From: Lunularia cruciata | Lineage: Eukaryota > Streptophyta > Marchantiopsida > Lunulariales > Lunulariaceae | Reading direction: 5' to 3' | DNA: 64,000 nt | NCBI GenBank assembly: GCA_948567375.1 | Contig: OX419762.1 | Location: 55,781,034 to 55,845,033, forward strand | Part shown: piece after piece, positions 30,701 through 42,500 of the stretch | Numbering within the stretch: position 1 is the stretch's first letter | How the letters are laid out: the number at the start of each line of letters is the position of its first letter | Notes under the pieces: model-generated | Told to the model about the DNA's origin: nothing | Database searches by the model: none | Seen by the model: only the letters and a program-made list of their open reading frames with translations | Translations under genes and position numbers: made by a program

Positions 30701-32230
30701 GCTAGTTGGTGACATCCTCATTGCCAGTGAAGCTTTGAACTCTTGGATAGCCAGTTGTGCATTTTGAAGATGAGAAAGAGGTTCCCATGTGGCATCATGA
30801 AGAGGATACCCTTTCCAAAGGACCTTGTTCTCTGTATGTTGTTGACGGCCTTGTTGAATATGGTGATGCACAAAGATACAATCAATTTCATACTCCTCAT
30901 GATCATTGATAGGGACAAGAGTATGGAGAGGTTGGACTCAAGAGGAAAAAGAAGAGGGGTTAGGAACAAAGGGTTTCAACTTGGAAACATGAAAGACAGG
31001 ATGGATGCTCATATGACAAGGCAAGGCAAGTTGATAAGCAATAGGAGAGACAATTTGCGTGACATCAAAGGGTCCTATCCAATTAGGGGTAAGTTTACAA
31101 ACTTGGGTATCAAGTGGGAGAGAAAGGTTATTAGAGGATAGCATGACTTTATTACCAACTTTAAAGGTGAGATCATGACGATGGTGGTCCACATATTATT
31201 TCTGATGATTTGGGCACAAGGAGGTGAGATTTGGCTTATAGGAGATGGTGGTCAAGAAGGTTGAAGTATTAGGGACCTAAGATGGGAGAGGAGCAAGAAG
31301 AGAATCTAGAACAAGTGGATCTTGGCCAAAGTTGAGAAAGAAAGGAGAAAATCCGGTGCTTGTGTGTTTGGAATTGTTGTAGGCAAATTTTGCAACTACA
31401 AGATATTCATCCCAATTGGTATGGTGGACATTGACAAAGGCACGCATCATATATTCCAAGGTAAAATTTTCACATTTGGTTTGACCATCAGTTTGAGGAT
31501 GATAGGCCTTGGACAAAGAAAACTTGGTGCCGAGTATCTGGAAGAATGCTTGCCAAAACTTCCAAGTGAATCAAGGATCACGGTCAAAGATGAGTACACA
31601 AGGCATCCTATGAGGCTTGAAGACATCGTTGAATTAGATTTGCACTAAGGTTGGAGCATCCATGGTATGAAAGGTTGGTGCCAAGTATATTTGCTTACTA
31701 AGCTTATCCACAAACACCACGATTGCGATGTGTCCTTGCTTTGTCTTGGGCAAGGATGTGATGAGATCCAAGCTCACATGTTCCCATCAAGCGGAATAGA
31801 GAGTGGTTGAAGGAGTCCACTCGGCTTTTGGTTGTTGGCCTTGTTGCATTGGCAACTTTCACACAATCAGAAAAACTCTTGAACATCTTGTGTCATGTTA
31901 GGCCACCACCATTGGCATTGGAGGGTACCCAACGTCTTGTCCACACCCATGTGACAAGCTACTGGTAAATCATGGGCTTCTTGAAGATGCACAAGTTTGA
32001 CATCACCTTTGGTTGGAACATAGATCCGGTCCTCATAGAATAGAAGGTCTTCCTTGAAGGAAAAGGTATTTAACTCCTTGTCACATGCTATAAGATGACC
32101 ATGTACCATTTGGAAGAAGAGATCTAGTTGTAGAGTTAACCAAAACTCATTTTGGACCTTGGAGTCAATTGCCACTATTGTAATTGTTGTCGCTATGAGA
32201 AGAAGAGACTTCAAATCAGGTCGTCATGAT
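30701..32230 (-). pseudogene. Integrase with C-terminal chromodomain of element C
   Basis: From right to left: zinc-binding part (EAHDLPVACHMGVDKTLGTL, WWWPNMTQDVQEFF; 31867-32214), core end (YHPQTDGQTKCENFTLEYMM with the region of the catalytic E; 31277-31516), the GPF/Y-type module (KLTPNWIGPFDVTQIVSP, 30938-31192) and a chromodomain (VLWKGYPLHDATWEPLSHLQ, about 30770-30850). The chromodomain is thought to steer integration into heterochromatin. Several frameshifts and stops separate these pieces, and the centre of the core is poorly readable. Confidence 0.85.
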
Positions 32231-32780
32231 AAAGCATCACGGATGACATGGAACCAACCTGGTTTGTACTCAATTTTGATTTTAAACAATTGGAATTGCT
32301 CCTCCCATTGATGATGTTGAGTCTTCATGTGTTCCAAGTGTAAGGTCTACAACAATGGTTTGTGATTAGTTTGCATGATTATTTATTTCCCCAAGAGATA
32401 ATGCCTCCATACCTTGGTGGCATATACCATTGCAAGTTGTTCCTAATCTCAAGCAAAGTAATTTTTCTAGTAGTATTTAGTTGACAAGACACAAAGATAA
32501 TGGGGTGTAGTTCATTCGGGAACTCCTATTGCAACACTACTCTAATTGCAAAGTTAGAAGCATCAAAATCAACCACACAAGGTAGTTGAGGATCATATGG
32601 TTGAAGGATGGGATGGGTCTTGAAGACACCATATTTTTCAACTTTTGGAATGCTTCTTCATGCTTGGTGGTCCACTAGAAGCTCAAGTTCTTCCCCAAGA
32701 GGTCAATCAATGGTGCAACTACATGAGCATAATAAATGATGAACCGTCGGTAAAAACCGGCCAATCAATTAAATGCCCAT
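32231..32780 (-). pseudogene. RNase H region of element C, degenerate
   Basis: The stretch lies between RT and integrase. Short fragments of the expected order can be made out in shifting frames, such as MVYATKVWRHYL-like and NHKPLL-like blocks near 32350-32430, but no catalytic set is intact. The call rests mainly on position. Confidence 0.5.
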
Positions 32781-33570
32781 ACTTCTATAGCATCCTTTGG
32801 AGAAAGCCAATTAATAATGGCCTTGATTTTCTCCTCTTCCATCTTGATCCCTTCAGATGAGATCTTGTGACCCAAGAAGGTGACTTCTTTTTGCAAAAAG
32901 GCACACTTTGACTTCTTGCAATAAAAATTTCCATTGTCGTAGACGTCTTAGGACTTCTTGCACATGATTTGTGTTCTACCTTTGTCTTGCTATAGATTAA
33001 CATATCATCCAAGAACACCACCACGTACCAATCCAATAGTCTATCCAACATCCAATGCATCTGATCCATGAAGATTGCTAGAGCATTAGTGAGCCCGAAG
33101 TAGAACTCTCCACTCAAAATATTCATACCTTGTGCAAAAGGTAGTCTTTTGCACATCCTCCTTATCAATGGGAATTTTCCAATAGTCACTACAAAGATCC
33201 AATTTGGAAAATTATCATGCTCCACTTAGTTGATCAACCAATTCATCAATCCAAGGTAAGGGATATGTATTCTTCATTGTTTGCTTATTGAGTCCACGGT
33301 AATCAATACAAAAGCAAAGTCCTCCATCCTTCTTAGGAACAAATAATACTGATGCTCCCTAAGGAGAGGTACTATGTTGTATGCATTCCTTCTCCAACAA
33401 CTCCGTAAGTGTTGTTCAACTCCTTTGCTGAGAGCCAATAGATTGGTCTACTCACTAGAGTACTCCCCGGCAGTAACTTGATCTTGAAGGGCATACCATA
33501 ATTGGAGGGTAATTCCTTTGGCAGATTATCCATAAACACAACCAAAAAATCTTGAACTATCTGATCAACT
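32781..33570 (-). pseudogene. Reverse transcriptase of element C, degenerate
   Basis: A 146-codon frame (32785-33225) has GEFYFGLTNALAIFMDQMHW in place of the usual PFGLTNAPATFM block and the catalytic VVFLDDMLIYSKT. The part upstream (33230-33560) shows LPSNYGMPFKIKLLPGS and RPIYWLSAKE in another frame. Normally Y/F-V/L-D-D carries out DNA synthesis; both aspartates are kept here, but the rest is broken. Confidence 0.75.
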
Positions 33571-33621
33571 ATTGCTTGATGGGGCTCTTGGCCCTCCTCA
33601 AATAGTCCTTTTGCAATTGGC

Positions 33622-33850
33622 TTGATCTACACCGCAAATACATACTTATCTTCCTCAAAAGCTTGCTCTATGGCTGCCTCACTAAAAAACTTCCCATCTA
33701 GGGACTCATCTCTCTTCAAAGCTTACTCCATGGTTTCCTTCTTGGAAAACTTCCCATCTTGGGACTCTTCTTCTTTCAAGGCTTACTCTATGGATACCTT
33801 CTTGATAAACTTCCCATCTTTGGATTGACTATTCTTAGGTGTCTTACTCA
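33622..33850 (-). repeat. 63-bp tandem repeats between protease and RT of element C
   Basis: Three consecutive units on the minus strand encode DGKF-S/I-KK-like segments: on the plus strand each holds AACTTCCCATCT followed by GGGA/TTGGA and TTCAAGGCTTACTCTATGG. It lies in the linker between protease and RT. Slightly diverged units indicate old expansion. Confidence 0.7.
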
Positions 33851-33869
33851 GAGATACCAAACAACCTAA

Positions 33870-34330
33870 TCGGAAATTCCTACCTTGGTGTTGTACTTGA
33901 ATGTGTCGTGGGTCCAATCAAATTGAACGTTATGATGTCAAGGTAGTCCTAGAATGATATTGTAGTGTAAAGGTGCCACTACAAACCTCACACACTCTAA
34001 ATACTCCTTCCCAATCTTGACAGTAACAAGATATGAGGTATGGAATGCAAAACCCTTTCTACCATCGGTCATCATCAATCTACTTCCAATTACTTACTTG
34101 ATAGGAATACCCAACTCCTTTTCTACTTGCATAGACATGCAATTCTTTAAACTTCTAGATTAACCAAAATCCTACAAGCTCAATAAGATATCATACCTTG
34201 CAAGTAAAGCAAACTTGCATAGGTCGAGCCTTCATTCCCATTGGAACTAATCAAGTTCCCAATAGGTGGCTCAAAATATCCCACTATGATTCCTCATTTC
34301 CCTGACCATTTTTCCCCACAAACTCCATCT
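33870..34330 (-). pseudogene. Protease region of element C
   Basis: Collinear with 1640-2046: GGAAATTCCTACCTTGG at the end, the ATCATCAATCTACTTCCAAT block and TTGCATAGACATGCAATTCT. The catalytic stretch is damaged (the coding CCAAAATCAACCA of the sister reads TTCTAGATTAACCAAAATC). No long frame. Confidence 0.6.
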
Positions 34331-35225
34331 AGGCAAGTTGTTGAGGGCACCCATTCTTGAGTGGACATTTAGCAATGCAATGTCCCAGTTGGTAACAATA
34401 AAATCAACCACCATTTTTCATTTTGTTGCAATTTCTCTCTATCTACAGTGCCAAGTGGTCTCCATTGAATGGCATCAATTTCCATTGGTGCTTGCTCCTC
34501 CACCCGTGTGTAGTGTATTGGTAGGTTTTTTGGAGGTCAAGGTCGAGGCCAAGTTGTTGCAACCAAGGAATCAAAACTTTTGGTCAACCACATGGCTTCT
34601 TCTTATTGTTGTGGCTCTTGCATGGTTACCTCAAATTTGATTCTTGACTTCAAGCCCCTCACAAATTGATCCAGAGTTTCACCTTCCAATATATCTACAA
34701 TTTGCATGATGGTGTTTTTGAATTACGTGATGTAACTTCTTATTGAGCCAACCTGTTTCAACTCTACCAACCTATCACATGTAGCTCGTGTAGCATTTAT
34801 AGCTTAGAACCAACTAACTATTGCACTCTTGAACTTTTCCCATGGCAAGGTTGATGCAACAATTTGTTGTTCAACTTGCTCCACTCAAAATCTCCACCAA
34901 AGTTTTGCTACTCCATCCAATTAGCTAGAAGCCTAAAGAATCTATTTTCATTTGTCTTGCAGATTGGTAGCTTCAAAATAACATTCACAATCAAACAAAA
35001 AGTTCTCCACTACACTTGAGAGATTCTTACCTTCAAATACCTTAGGTCTAGGGAATCAGATTTGGTCTTCTCCTTTTTGAACTAGTACTCTCTCTACGTG
35101 CTCTTGTCATTGAAGATCTTGTTCATCCAACAATCGAGTAAGGTGCTCGATTTGTTGGTGCATAGCAAGGATAACCTCAAGCATTAACGCCATGGTTGCT
35201 ACTCTATCATGCCACTCCTAATCTA
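34331..35225 (-). pseudogene. gag of element C
   Basis: It starts near 35192 (ATGGCGTTAATGCTTGAGG) and matches the gag of the other C copy over its length, with numerous indels. No frame over 60 codons remains on the coding strand. The plus-strand frame at 34338-34640 is a shadow. Confidence 0.55.
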
Positions 35226-35450
35226 TCTAATTTATTAATGCATAAAAGCAGCACGTCCATCATTCTCCATAAGTTACAATCGGAAGCACCAAGGGTTCTT
35301 CAGATATGGTGATCATATGCAAAAAATCTTGTCCAAAGCGTGAGATGATGAATTGTATGAAACAATGTTTGGGTAGTTCTTGGACATGAAAATCCCAATG
35401 TTTTGGTGGAAGTGGATTTGGTAGTCCATAAATCCATCCATCCCATTCTT

Positions 35451-35462
35451 GTCTAATACCAA
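35451..35462 (-). promoter_or_regulatory. Primer-binding site of element C
   Basis: TTGGTATTAGAC on the minus strand, immediately inside the 5' LTR. It is a decayed form of the initiator tRNA-Met site. Confidence 0.72.
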
Positions 35463-35859
35463 TGTAAAAGACCGAGCCTAAAGAGAGAAATAAGAGAATA
35501 GAAACTCATATTGGGACAATTTAATGTGGGAAAACTCCAAATTCCTAGCATGATCTTTTGCTCTTGTATTTATAGGGATCATACAATGCTTTTGAGAAGC
35601 TTCTCAAGAAGCTTCCTTGAGCCACTTTCTTGGAGTGCAAGCTTCCTTCTATGAGCTTCTTACTTGGCGTGCAAGTAAAGCTAGTTGGAAGCTCCTAAAA
35701 GCTTCCTTCTAAAAGCTACCTACTTGGAGTGCAAGCTAAGCTAGCTAGGAAGCTTACCAAGAAGGTTCCTAGATACTTCTAGAATATTCTATGCTAACTT
35801 GTCTTATTTGCTACTTTGTTAGCCTTACTAACTTTGTCGCTAAACTCCATATTTTTACA
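35463..35859 (-). repeat. 5' LTR of element C
   Basis: TGTAAAAGACCGAGCC...ATTTTTACA, 397 bp, partner of 30279-30688. Shorter by one AGCTTC-rich block. Confidence 0.88.
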
Positions 35860-36321
35860 CATTTGTGCATGTGTGTGATATTTAGTTTGGTATAACATGT
35901 ACTTGAGAGATATTATCTATATATAGATAAAGGATAGTTCTACATTAGTCATGATCAGCTAAAGTTAGTCATAGCTAAGATAGAGAGGATCTTACTTTAG
36001 AGGAAGTGGAAAAGATGAGCACCACTATTTTGGATTCTAGTGTATTGACTTGATATTATTCCTAGGTGTTTGGCTTTGAGGAAAGAGTTGAGAACTCTTG
36101 GACCCTCAAGCCTTTTTTTTATTCTTCTATAGTCTAAGGATAGCCCATGTGAAGGAATCCTTGACTTAGTGGTTAGGTCAAGATAAGACCACATGATTAG
36201 GTGAATATTCCCATGAGAATTGGATATTCCTTTAGAATTTTAGACTTTATTTGACTTTTAGTCTAGTAACTTGAGTTACTCCAATAATTAGTAACTTTGG
36301 TGCATAACTATTTCACAAGTG

Positions 36322-36327
36322 TATAAA
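36322..36327 (+). promoter_or_regulatory. TATA box of family B LTR
   Basis: TATAAA in the context CACAAGTGTATAAACTAGGGGTG. The other B LTRs have AAGTATATAAACAAGGGG at the same place on their coding strand (for example near 57044-57055). Confidence 0.5.
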
Positions 36328-36529
36328 CTAGGGGTGCGGAGGTACTCATCATCCTTTCATTTGCAACTATCTTTCTCTCATTGAGTTCTCTAGTGAGCAA
36401 TAGTTTGAGTCTTGGAGTGTTAGCCTTGGAGGATTATGATGGAGAAGGGGTTCTTTGCCTTCTTAATCCATGGTGCACTCCCATAATAGCCATTAGAGGT
36501 TCATCCTAAGTGAAAGATACTCCGGCTTA

Positions 36530-37346
36530 CAGTCCCTTGCCACATAATTGAAATGGGTCTTGTATTTGTGCACCCTCAGTTGCTTGATGCCTGGCCACAA
36601 TGTTAGACAATAGAAGCCTTTGTTGAAAAGGTAGCATTGCATCATGATGTTGTTGAAGCATCACAAGCTCTCTAGCAAATGTTGATGGAGTTTAATGCCA
36701 TTGTTGGAGCTATTGATGGTTGATACATCCACCGTTATTGGTCAAATTGATCCATAAGCAATGTAGAATTGCTTATTGTGATACATTTCAAAATGTGTGT
36801 ACATGAAAATTTGATAGACAAATGCATGTATCATTGGATTCTATACATGCCAAAAATTTAGAATTGGGAAAAACGAGTGACTTAAGGCTATTGATTGATA
36901 ACATATGCAACTGTACTAATAGAGACATACCAATTGAGAGTGATAATTCATACTCCTTGTTTGCTTGTCTCAAGGCATAGTGTGATACCTTTCTTTGCAC
37001 ATTCTGCTAAAGTGCACCTTCAAGCAAGTGGTGACTCCATTGGAATGCATGTTGTTGATGAATGTCATCAAACTACTAATTGCAAAGACTGCAAGATTGC
37101 TTTGTGCACCACAAGAAGACCACCAATTGATATCTTGATCTACCTTTTAAGAAATGCATGGGCACCTTCCATGCTTAATATTGTAGTATGGCCAAAAGGC
37201 ACACATTGCAAAGTCAAGCATGAACAAAATTTTCCTTATAGGGAAGCAAGGTTGAAGATAGATAGTCCATGATAAAATTTGGTACTATATTAGCCAAGAT
37301 TTCAATGGTATCATGGTAGTTTGTTTTGTATATGGTTGCAGTACTG
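36530..37346 (+). repeat. Sequence Q, right copy, with a 125-codon frame
   Basis: Inverted partner of 24311-25034, extending about 120 bp further right until a B element begins. The frame 36895-37272 (MITYATVLIETYQLRVIIHT..., DECHQTTNCKDCKIALC) is longer than its sister. Unclassified. Confidence 0.7.
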
Positions 37347-38025
37347 TAAGCCGGCCTGTCTCTCACTCAAGATGAACCTCTGATGGCTATTATGGTAGCA
37401 CACCATGGACTAAGAAGGCAAGGAATCCCAACTCCATCATACTCCTCCAAGGCTAACACTCCAAGACTCAAGACATTGCTCACTAGAGAACTCAAATGAG
37501 AGAGATAGTTGCAAATGAAAGGATGATGAGTATCTCCTCACCCCTTGTTTAAACACTTGTGAAATAGTTATGCAACCAAGTTACTAATTACTATAGTAAC
37601 TCAAGTTACTAGATAAAAAGTCAAGTATAGTTAAAAAGTAGAAAGGAATATCCATTCACATGGGCATATTCCACTAGCATGTGATCTTATCTTGACCCAA
37701 CCACTTAGTCAAGTATTCCTTCACATGGGCTATCCCTGGATTATAGAAGAATCCAAACCAAAAAGGCTTGCAGGCCCAAGAGTTCTCAACTCTTTCCTCA
37801 AAGCCAAACACCTAAGAATAATACCAAGTCGACACACTAGAATCCAAAATAGTGGTGCTCATCTTTTCCACTTCCTCTAAAGTAAGGTCTTAGCTATGAC
37901 TAACTCTAGCTAATCATGACTAATATAGAACCATCTTTTATCTTTATGTGAATAATATCTCTGAAGTACTTGTAATACCAAGCTAAATATGACAATACCA
38001 CACACATGCACAAATGGCTGTTACA
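37347..38025 (-). repeat. 3' LTR of the deleted B element
   Basis: TAAGCCGGCCTG...GGCTGTTACA on the plus strand, 679 bp, followed on the right by the PPT. The outer TG has become TA. Confidence 0.88.
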
Positions 38026-38040
38026 TTTACCCCCGGACTA
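38026..38040 (-). promoter_or_regulatory. Polypurine tract of family B
   Basis: TAGTCCGGGGGTAAA on the minus strand, next to the LTR start. The second B element has AGTCCAAGGGTAAA. Confidence 0.7.
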
Positions 38041-39617
38041 AGTTTTCACTTTGTCCTCAAAGAGAAGGTCTCTCTACCTTCTATGATACATCTTCAACTT
38101 ATCATGGTTATTCCTATCAAACTGTCTTCCTCCCAACTCCTTGAGATCATAGGTGTAATTGCCCTACACCTTCTCCACTATGAAAGGTCCAAAGTACTTG
38201 GGCAAAAACTTCTTTTGCACTCTCTTGAATTGAATAGAATCAAACAACATTACCCAATCACCTTCTTTGAAAGGCTGCACCTTGTTCTTGCCTTGCCTCT
38301 TGTCATAGCTCTCCTTTTGTTTCCTTTGGGCTTGCTCCACTCAAACCATAGCAATTGCTCTTGCCTCTTCCAATTCCATGAGTTGTTCCTTCCTTGACTT
38401 CTCTGCATCACCTCCTTGTGCTTTCTTTAATCTCCTATGAATGCTTTGGAAGGAGGAAGATAAAAGTGAATAGGTAAGGTAGAATCAAAACCATATACCA
38501 ATTGAAATGGAGAATACTCGGTGGAAGTCTTCATGGTTGTCCTATACTCCCACAAAATTGCATGAATCCTCTTGTCCCAATGATGTTTAGCCCCCTCCAT
38601 TTTGCATCTTTGGCCAACATCATGCACAAGGTCTGATTGGTTCTCTCTACCAAGCCATTAGAATTTGACTTATAGGATGTAGTTACTCTATGTGTGATAG
38701 AGAAATGTCATATCATGGCTATAGTAATGCTTCCAATAAACTCTCCTCCTCTATCAAAAACTAACTCTAAAGGGCATCCAAACCTAGTGATGATGCATTC
38801 ATAAAGAAATCTACCAACTTCATCTTCATTCTTGTCCCTCAATGGTCTAGCCTCAACCCACTTGGTAAGATAATCAATAACTACCACAATGTACCAATTG
38901 TTCCTTGGGGTTCTATTGAGAGGACCTACAAAATCAATTCCCCACTTCTCAAAAGGTCCTAGCAATGGAATTGATCTAAGTGGTGGAGTGGATGTAGACT
39001 TTCTTGCAAAAGCTTGACAAACATGAAAAGTTTTGCAATAATGAAGACAATCCTTGGAAATCCCTCTCCAATGGTAACCTACATCTAGAATCTAAGAAGC
39101 AGTCACCTTTCCTGCAAAGTGTCCTCCACACACTAAACCTTCATGAAACTCCTTTATAAGTAGGATAGACTCTTCCTTACCCACAGCTCTTTGAAGTAGA
39201 CCATCTGCTCCATGGTGAAAAAGAGTATCCTCTACCATTATGTAAGGTCTAGATCTTGCTGCAAGGGCCTTCCTCTCCCTACCATGCATCCCTTCTGGAT
39301 ACTTACCTCTTTCCACATAATCCACAATCTCCTTGTACTCCATTGGAACCTCTTGAGTGACTGAGATTGTCAATGAGCTCCTCATCCGGAAAGGAATCAT
39401 CCATTGGCTCATCTCCATCATGATCATAGGCTCTAGATAACAAATCAACATTTGCATGTTTCTTTCTTGGCATATCCTCAATGGTGTCATCATACTTAGA
39501 TAAGAGTATCATCTACCTTGCTAGTCTCCATTCCCATTAGGCTTGTTGAAGATGTACTTCAAAGCCTTGTGATATATGACAATGGTGGCTTTCCCTCCAA
39601 ATCAAGAATTGTCTAAA
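38041..39617 (-). pseudogene. RNase H remnant and integrase of the deleted B element
   Basis: From right to left: the RNase H end (DMPRKKHANVDLLSRAYD, 39303-39512), zinc-binding part (HEGLVCGGHFAGKVT, 39092-39300), core (WGIDFVGPLNRTPRNNWYIV, VVIDYLTKW, LVFDRGGEF; 38708-38965) and later part (HWDKRIHAILWEYRTTMKTS, 38427-38627). Frameshifts separate all four. Between 38041 and 38420 the sequence parallels the integrase end of the second B element. Confidence 0.82.
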
Positions 39618-40330
39618 CTTTCTCCTCCTTGGTAACATTTGGGCCATACTTGAGGGTAGCTAACCTTCTCTCTACCTCCTCAAGTGTCAATGGTGATTTA
39701 CCTGGGGTCTTCAAAACCTCTAGCTTAGGTGAAAAATCCATAGCACACAAGGAAACAAATCTTAATCCAATTCAGATTCATCTTCCTCCATGGAAGTCTT
39801 CTCCTCCATGTTTGTGTCCACACTTGAAGCTCCTTCTTTAGAATCTGATTCCCAATAATCAGAAGATGATGTATCTGAATGTGAAGTGTTGGTGGTGTTA
39901 GTAACAGGAATTGTGACTCTATAGTTTGATGGTCCAATCCTCAAGTACACTTTGTGCCATCAATTAGTTGTGCGTGCTGCTCTCAACCATGGCTTCCCAA
40001 GAAGTAATTCATAGCTTGAATCCTTCAAGACTTAGAAAGTCATGAGATTTTGAACTCCCATAACTGAAACTATCACCTTATCCATCACCCCTATTGGTCA
40101 AACTTGTTGTTTGTTTGCCATGCTCACCACAAATGTTGAAGTTCTTGAGGGTATCATACTCAACTTCTTCATCAACCTTTCTAACATGGCATTCACTGCT
40201 GATCGTCCATCAATCAATGCATCCTTGATGTTGTAACCATTCACTCTCACATCCATCTTGGAAGCATATTCACAAGCCTTCCATGGTGCTGGCTTGGCAT
40301 CCACCACCCCGTTGAAACTAGAGCTTTTAC
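39618..40330 (-). pseudogene. Protease and acidic linker of the deleted B element
   Basis: The frame 40098-40307 has NGYNIKDALIDGRSAVNAML, the protease core with D-G-R in place of the D-G-G of the sister. The acidic linker (ESDSKEGASSVDTNMEE, 39762-39950) follows. The left end is the deletion junction. Confidence 0.78.
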
Positions 40331-41702
40331 CTTCTACTTCCTCTTGCTCCCTGTAGAACTCAAACCACCTCTAAGCTCTTTTCTCAAAGTAAGATTCAAA
40401 GCACTCAATTGGCCCATTGTGATGTTAGCCTTGTGACTACCAACATCCTCCAACACATTGTAGTTTCATTGTTGCTTTGAAAACAAGAAGTCCTCCATCC
40501 CCAACTTCTTCCTTGGAGTCTTTGTTGTTGATGGTGTTGAGGTGCGAGTGCTCCTAGTAAACATAGGAGTATCCTTGCTTGGAGTACATCCTTGAGAAGA
40601 GTGAAAATCCTCTGCAAAATAAGCTCTCTTCTTGTCTTGTGCCAAAATCTCCAAATTAAGACTCTTGGAGTTTGAGCACTCTCCCTTCTCATACTTGCTC
40701 TCAACCACATCTATGGATGTTATCCCCTTACCTTTTTTTAGATTAGGAGCCACTTGGGTTTCACTTCCTCCCTCTTTCCCTTGATTGGATCACTCATAAC
40801 TCCTTGGTAAGTGGAATTAGGGTAATTCCTTTGGATATGGCCTCTTCTTCCACAACCAAAACAATTTCTCTCATTGAAATTGTTGGCTGGTTGGCCTCCT
40901 CTATATGGATTTCCATAACTCCTAGGGCCTCTTTCCACATTCTGATTCACCTCTCTCTTTTCCCATAGTTGCACCACATTGATCTTAAGATTTGCAAGTT
41001 GTTTTGTGATGGTTTGAAGTGGATCCTTTGGTGGAGGTGCAAGAACTGGATCAATTACTACTTGTGGTGAAACCCTTGCCACCAAAGTATCAAAAGTTCC
41101 ACCATATTTGTAACCTTGATGAGGATGCATAACCTCCTTCACCACCAAATCACTCTCATCCCCTTCCAAACTCTCCTCCATACAATTGCAATCTTGATAG
41201 CTTCAACCTTGGAAGAAGGTTTCTCATATCTCACCTTGCTTCTCATTTGTGGTCTCAATTCTCCCACAAAATTCTTGGTGAGCATGGCTCCTATGCCAAT
41301 CATTGTAGTCTCCACATCATCCCTACCCTTCCTCAACACTATACAAAATTTGGACTCTAACTTTTCCACTCTTTCCACATAGACTCTCACTTTTTCTCCA
41401 TATCCTAATTTGAAAAAGGTAACCTCACTCATCAATCTCTCATAACTTTCATGCGGAAGAAAGTTCTCAATGAGTGTTGAAGTCATACTCTCCCAAGACT
41501 CCTCTTCCCCACCTCTCTTCTCTCTCTTTTGGTATTCTAACTCATACCATGTAAGTGTTACATCCTCAAAGAAACTTGGTAATAATGAGGCCCACTCTTT
41601 CTTCCTCCTCTCATTGTTTCCTCTGCAAGTTCTCTTGAAGTCTCTCACAAAGGCCTCCACATCCTCTCCGTCTTTGCCAAAGAAAGCCAGAAGTTTCCCC
41701 AT
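40331..41702 (-). pseudogene. gag of the deleted B element
   Basis: It starts MGKLLAFFGKDGEDVEAFVR at 41702 and stays open for 187 codons through the capsid-like FLPHESYERLMSEVTFF block. Then there is a shift to 41181-40738 with the knuckle CFGCGRRGHIQRNY (last Cys lost) and another to 40753-40405. It matches the intact 415-codon gag at 61156-62403. Confidence 0.85.
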
Positions 41703-42034
41703 CTTAACTCCTCATTATCTGTCTTTTCTTTTTCTTTTTTCTTTTCTCTAACTCTATAAATAATAGAGTATATACATGACTAACACCATCTAAGAATAAT
41801 CCACTCTAGTGAACACAAAAGGTTTAGGTTACTCCAATTATCTATAGTAACATCAAACCCTAGAGTGCATATTAATCTAACTCTCATGGATAGTTTATCC
41901 ATAAGTTGAAAGATTATCTACATCACTAATCTTAAGAACTAGCTGATGACGGTGGTAGTATTTCTGTAGTTGTACTACAATTTTTTCCAAGATATTTCAC
42001 CAAAGTCTCCAAAAGTGCTTTCACTACACTAAAT

Positions 42035-42500
42035 TCACTGTCCTTTTGGAAGTCTTTCCACTCCACAAACCTCACACAACTCCTTGGTCTTAGATCTTCT
42101 CCCTCCTAATCTTGGTAAAGAAGGTCCAACATGCAAACCCAAGTCAAGTAAACCTCTCCTTTCTCTCAATCTCTTGCTCTCAAAAGTCAATGGACATGAA
42201 CTTGCCTTATGTCCCTTCTCTCCACATAAAAAGCATTTAGATTCACTCTTTCTTCCAAGTGGTGTAGGTCTTTGGATCCTCTTAACACTCTCTTCAAATT
42301 CTATTCTAAATTGTGTTCTCCTCAAATCCAACCCTATAATCACCTCAAACCCACCCCTATAATCACCTCAAACCCTTGGGGAACTTGCATAGCCTTAATT
42401 TTCACTCTTGGTGACATTCTATGTTCCCAAGATGAGTCTAAACACTCAAACATGCTTTTTGTTGCTCTCACACTCGTCATGCATATAATCTAAACTCTGC
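42035..42500 (-). pseudogene. Extra frame between primer site and gag of family B
   Basis: A 102-codon frame (42035-42343) has a complete C-x2-C-x4-H-x4-C knuckle (CFLCGEKGHKASSC), then RLRERRGLLDLGLHVGPS and CEVCGVERLPKG. It ends 0.33 kb before gag starts, on the same strand. The sister frame (62640-63258) extends on both sides. It looks like a gag-type RNA-binding protein, but its role is unknown. Ogre elements of the Tat group are known to have an additional frame before gag. Confidence 0.6.

Larger units (their letters stand above)
30279..35859 (-). mobile_element. Complete but degenerate family C chromovirus, 5.6 kb
   Basis: From right to left: 5' LTR, initiator tRNA-Met type primer site, gag, protease, linker repeats, RT, RNase H, integrase with chromodomain, PPT, 3' LTR. 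Target duplication CATT (30275-30278, 35860-35863). LTRs of 410 and 397 bp differ by many substitutions and small deletions, so it is old. Chromodomain and primer-site type place it in the chromoviruses. Confidence 0.92.
30266..36529 (+). repeat. Family B LTR, split by the C chromovirus
   Basis: The B pieces are 30266-30278 (TGTAACACTCATT) and 35860-36529, which resumes at CATTTGTGCATGTG and ends ACTCCGGCTTA, the decayed form of GGCCGGCTCA. It is in plus orientation and its TATAAA box is at 36322. No B internal sequence adjoins, so it is a solo LTR. Its own target copies are not recognisable. Confidence 0.85.

Noticed and set aside
36700-36740. GAIDG-like peptide (AIVGAIDG) as in PIF/Harbinger nucleases
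   Set aside because: A stop follows at once in both inverted copies, and the residues after it do not follow the transposase pattern. The other strand also gives a readable frame. Chance match more likely.
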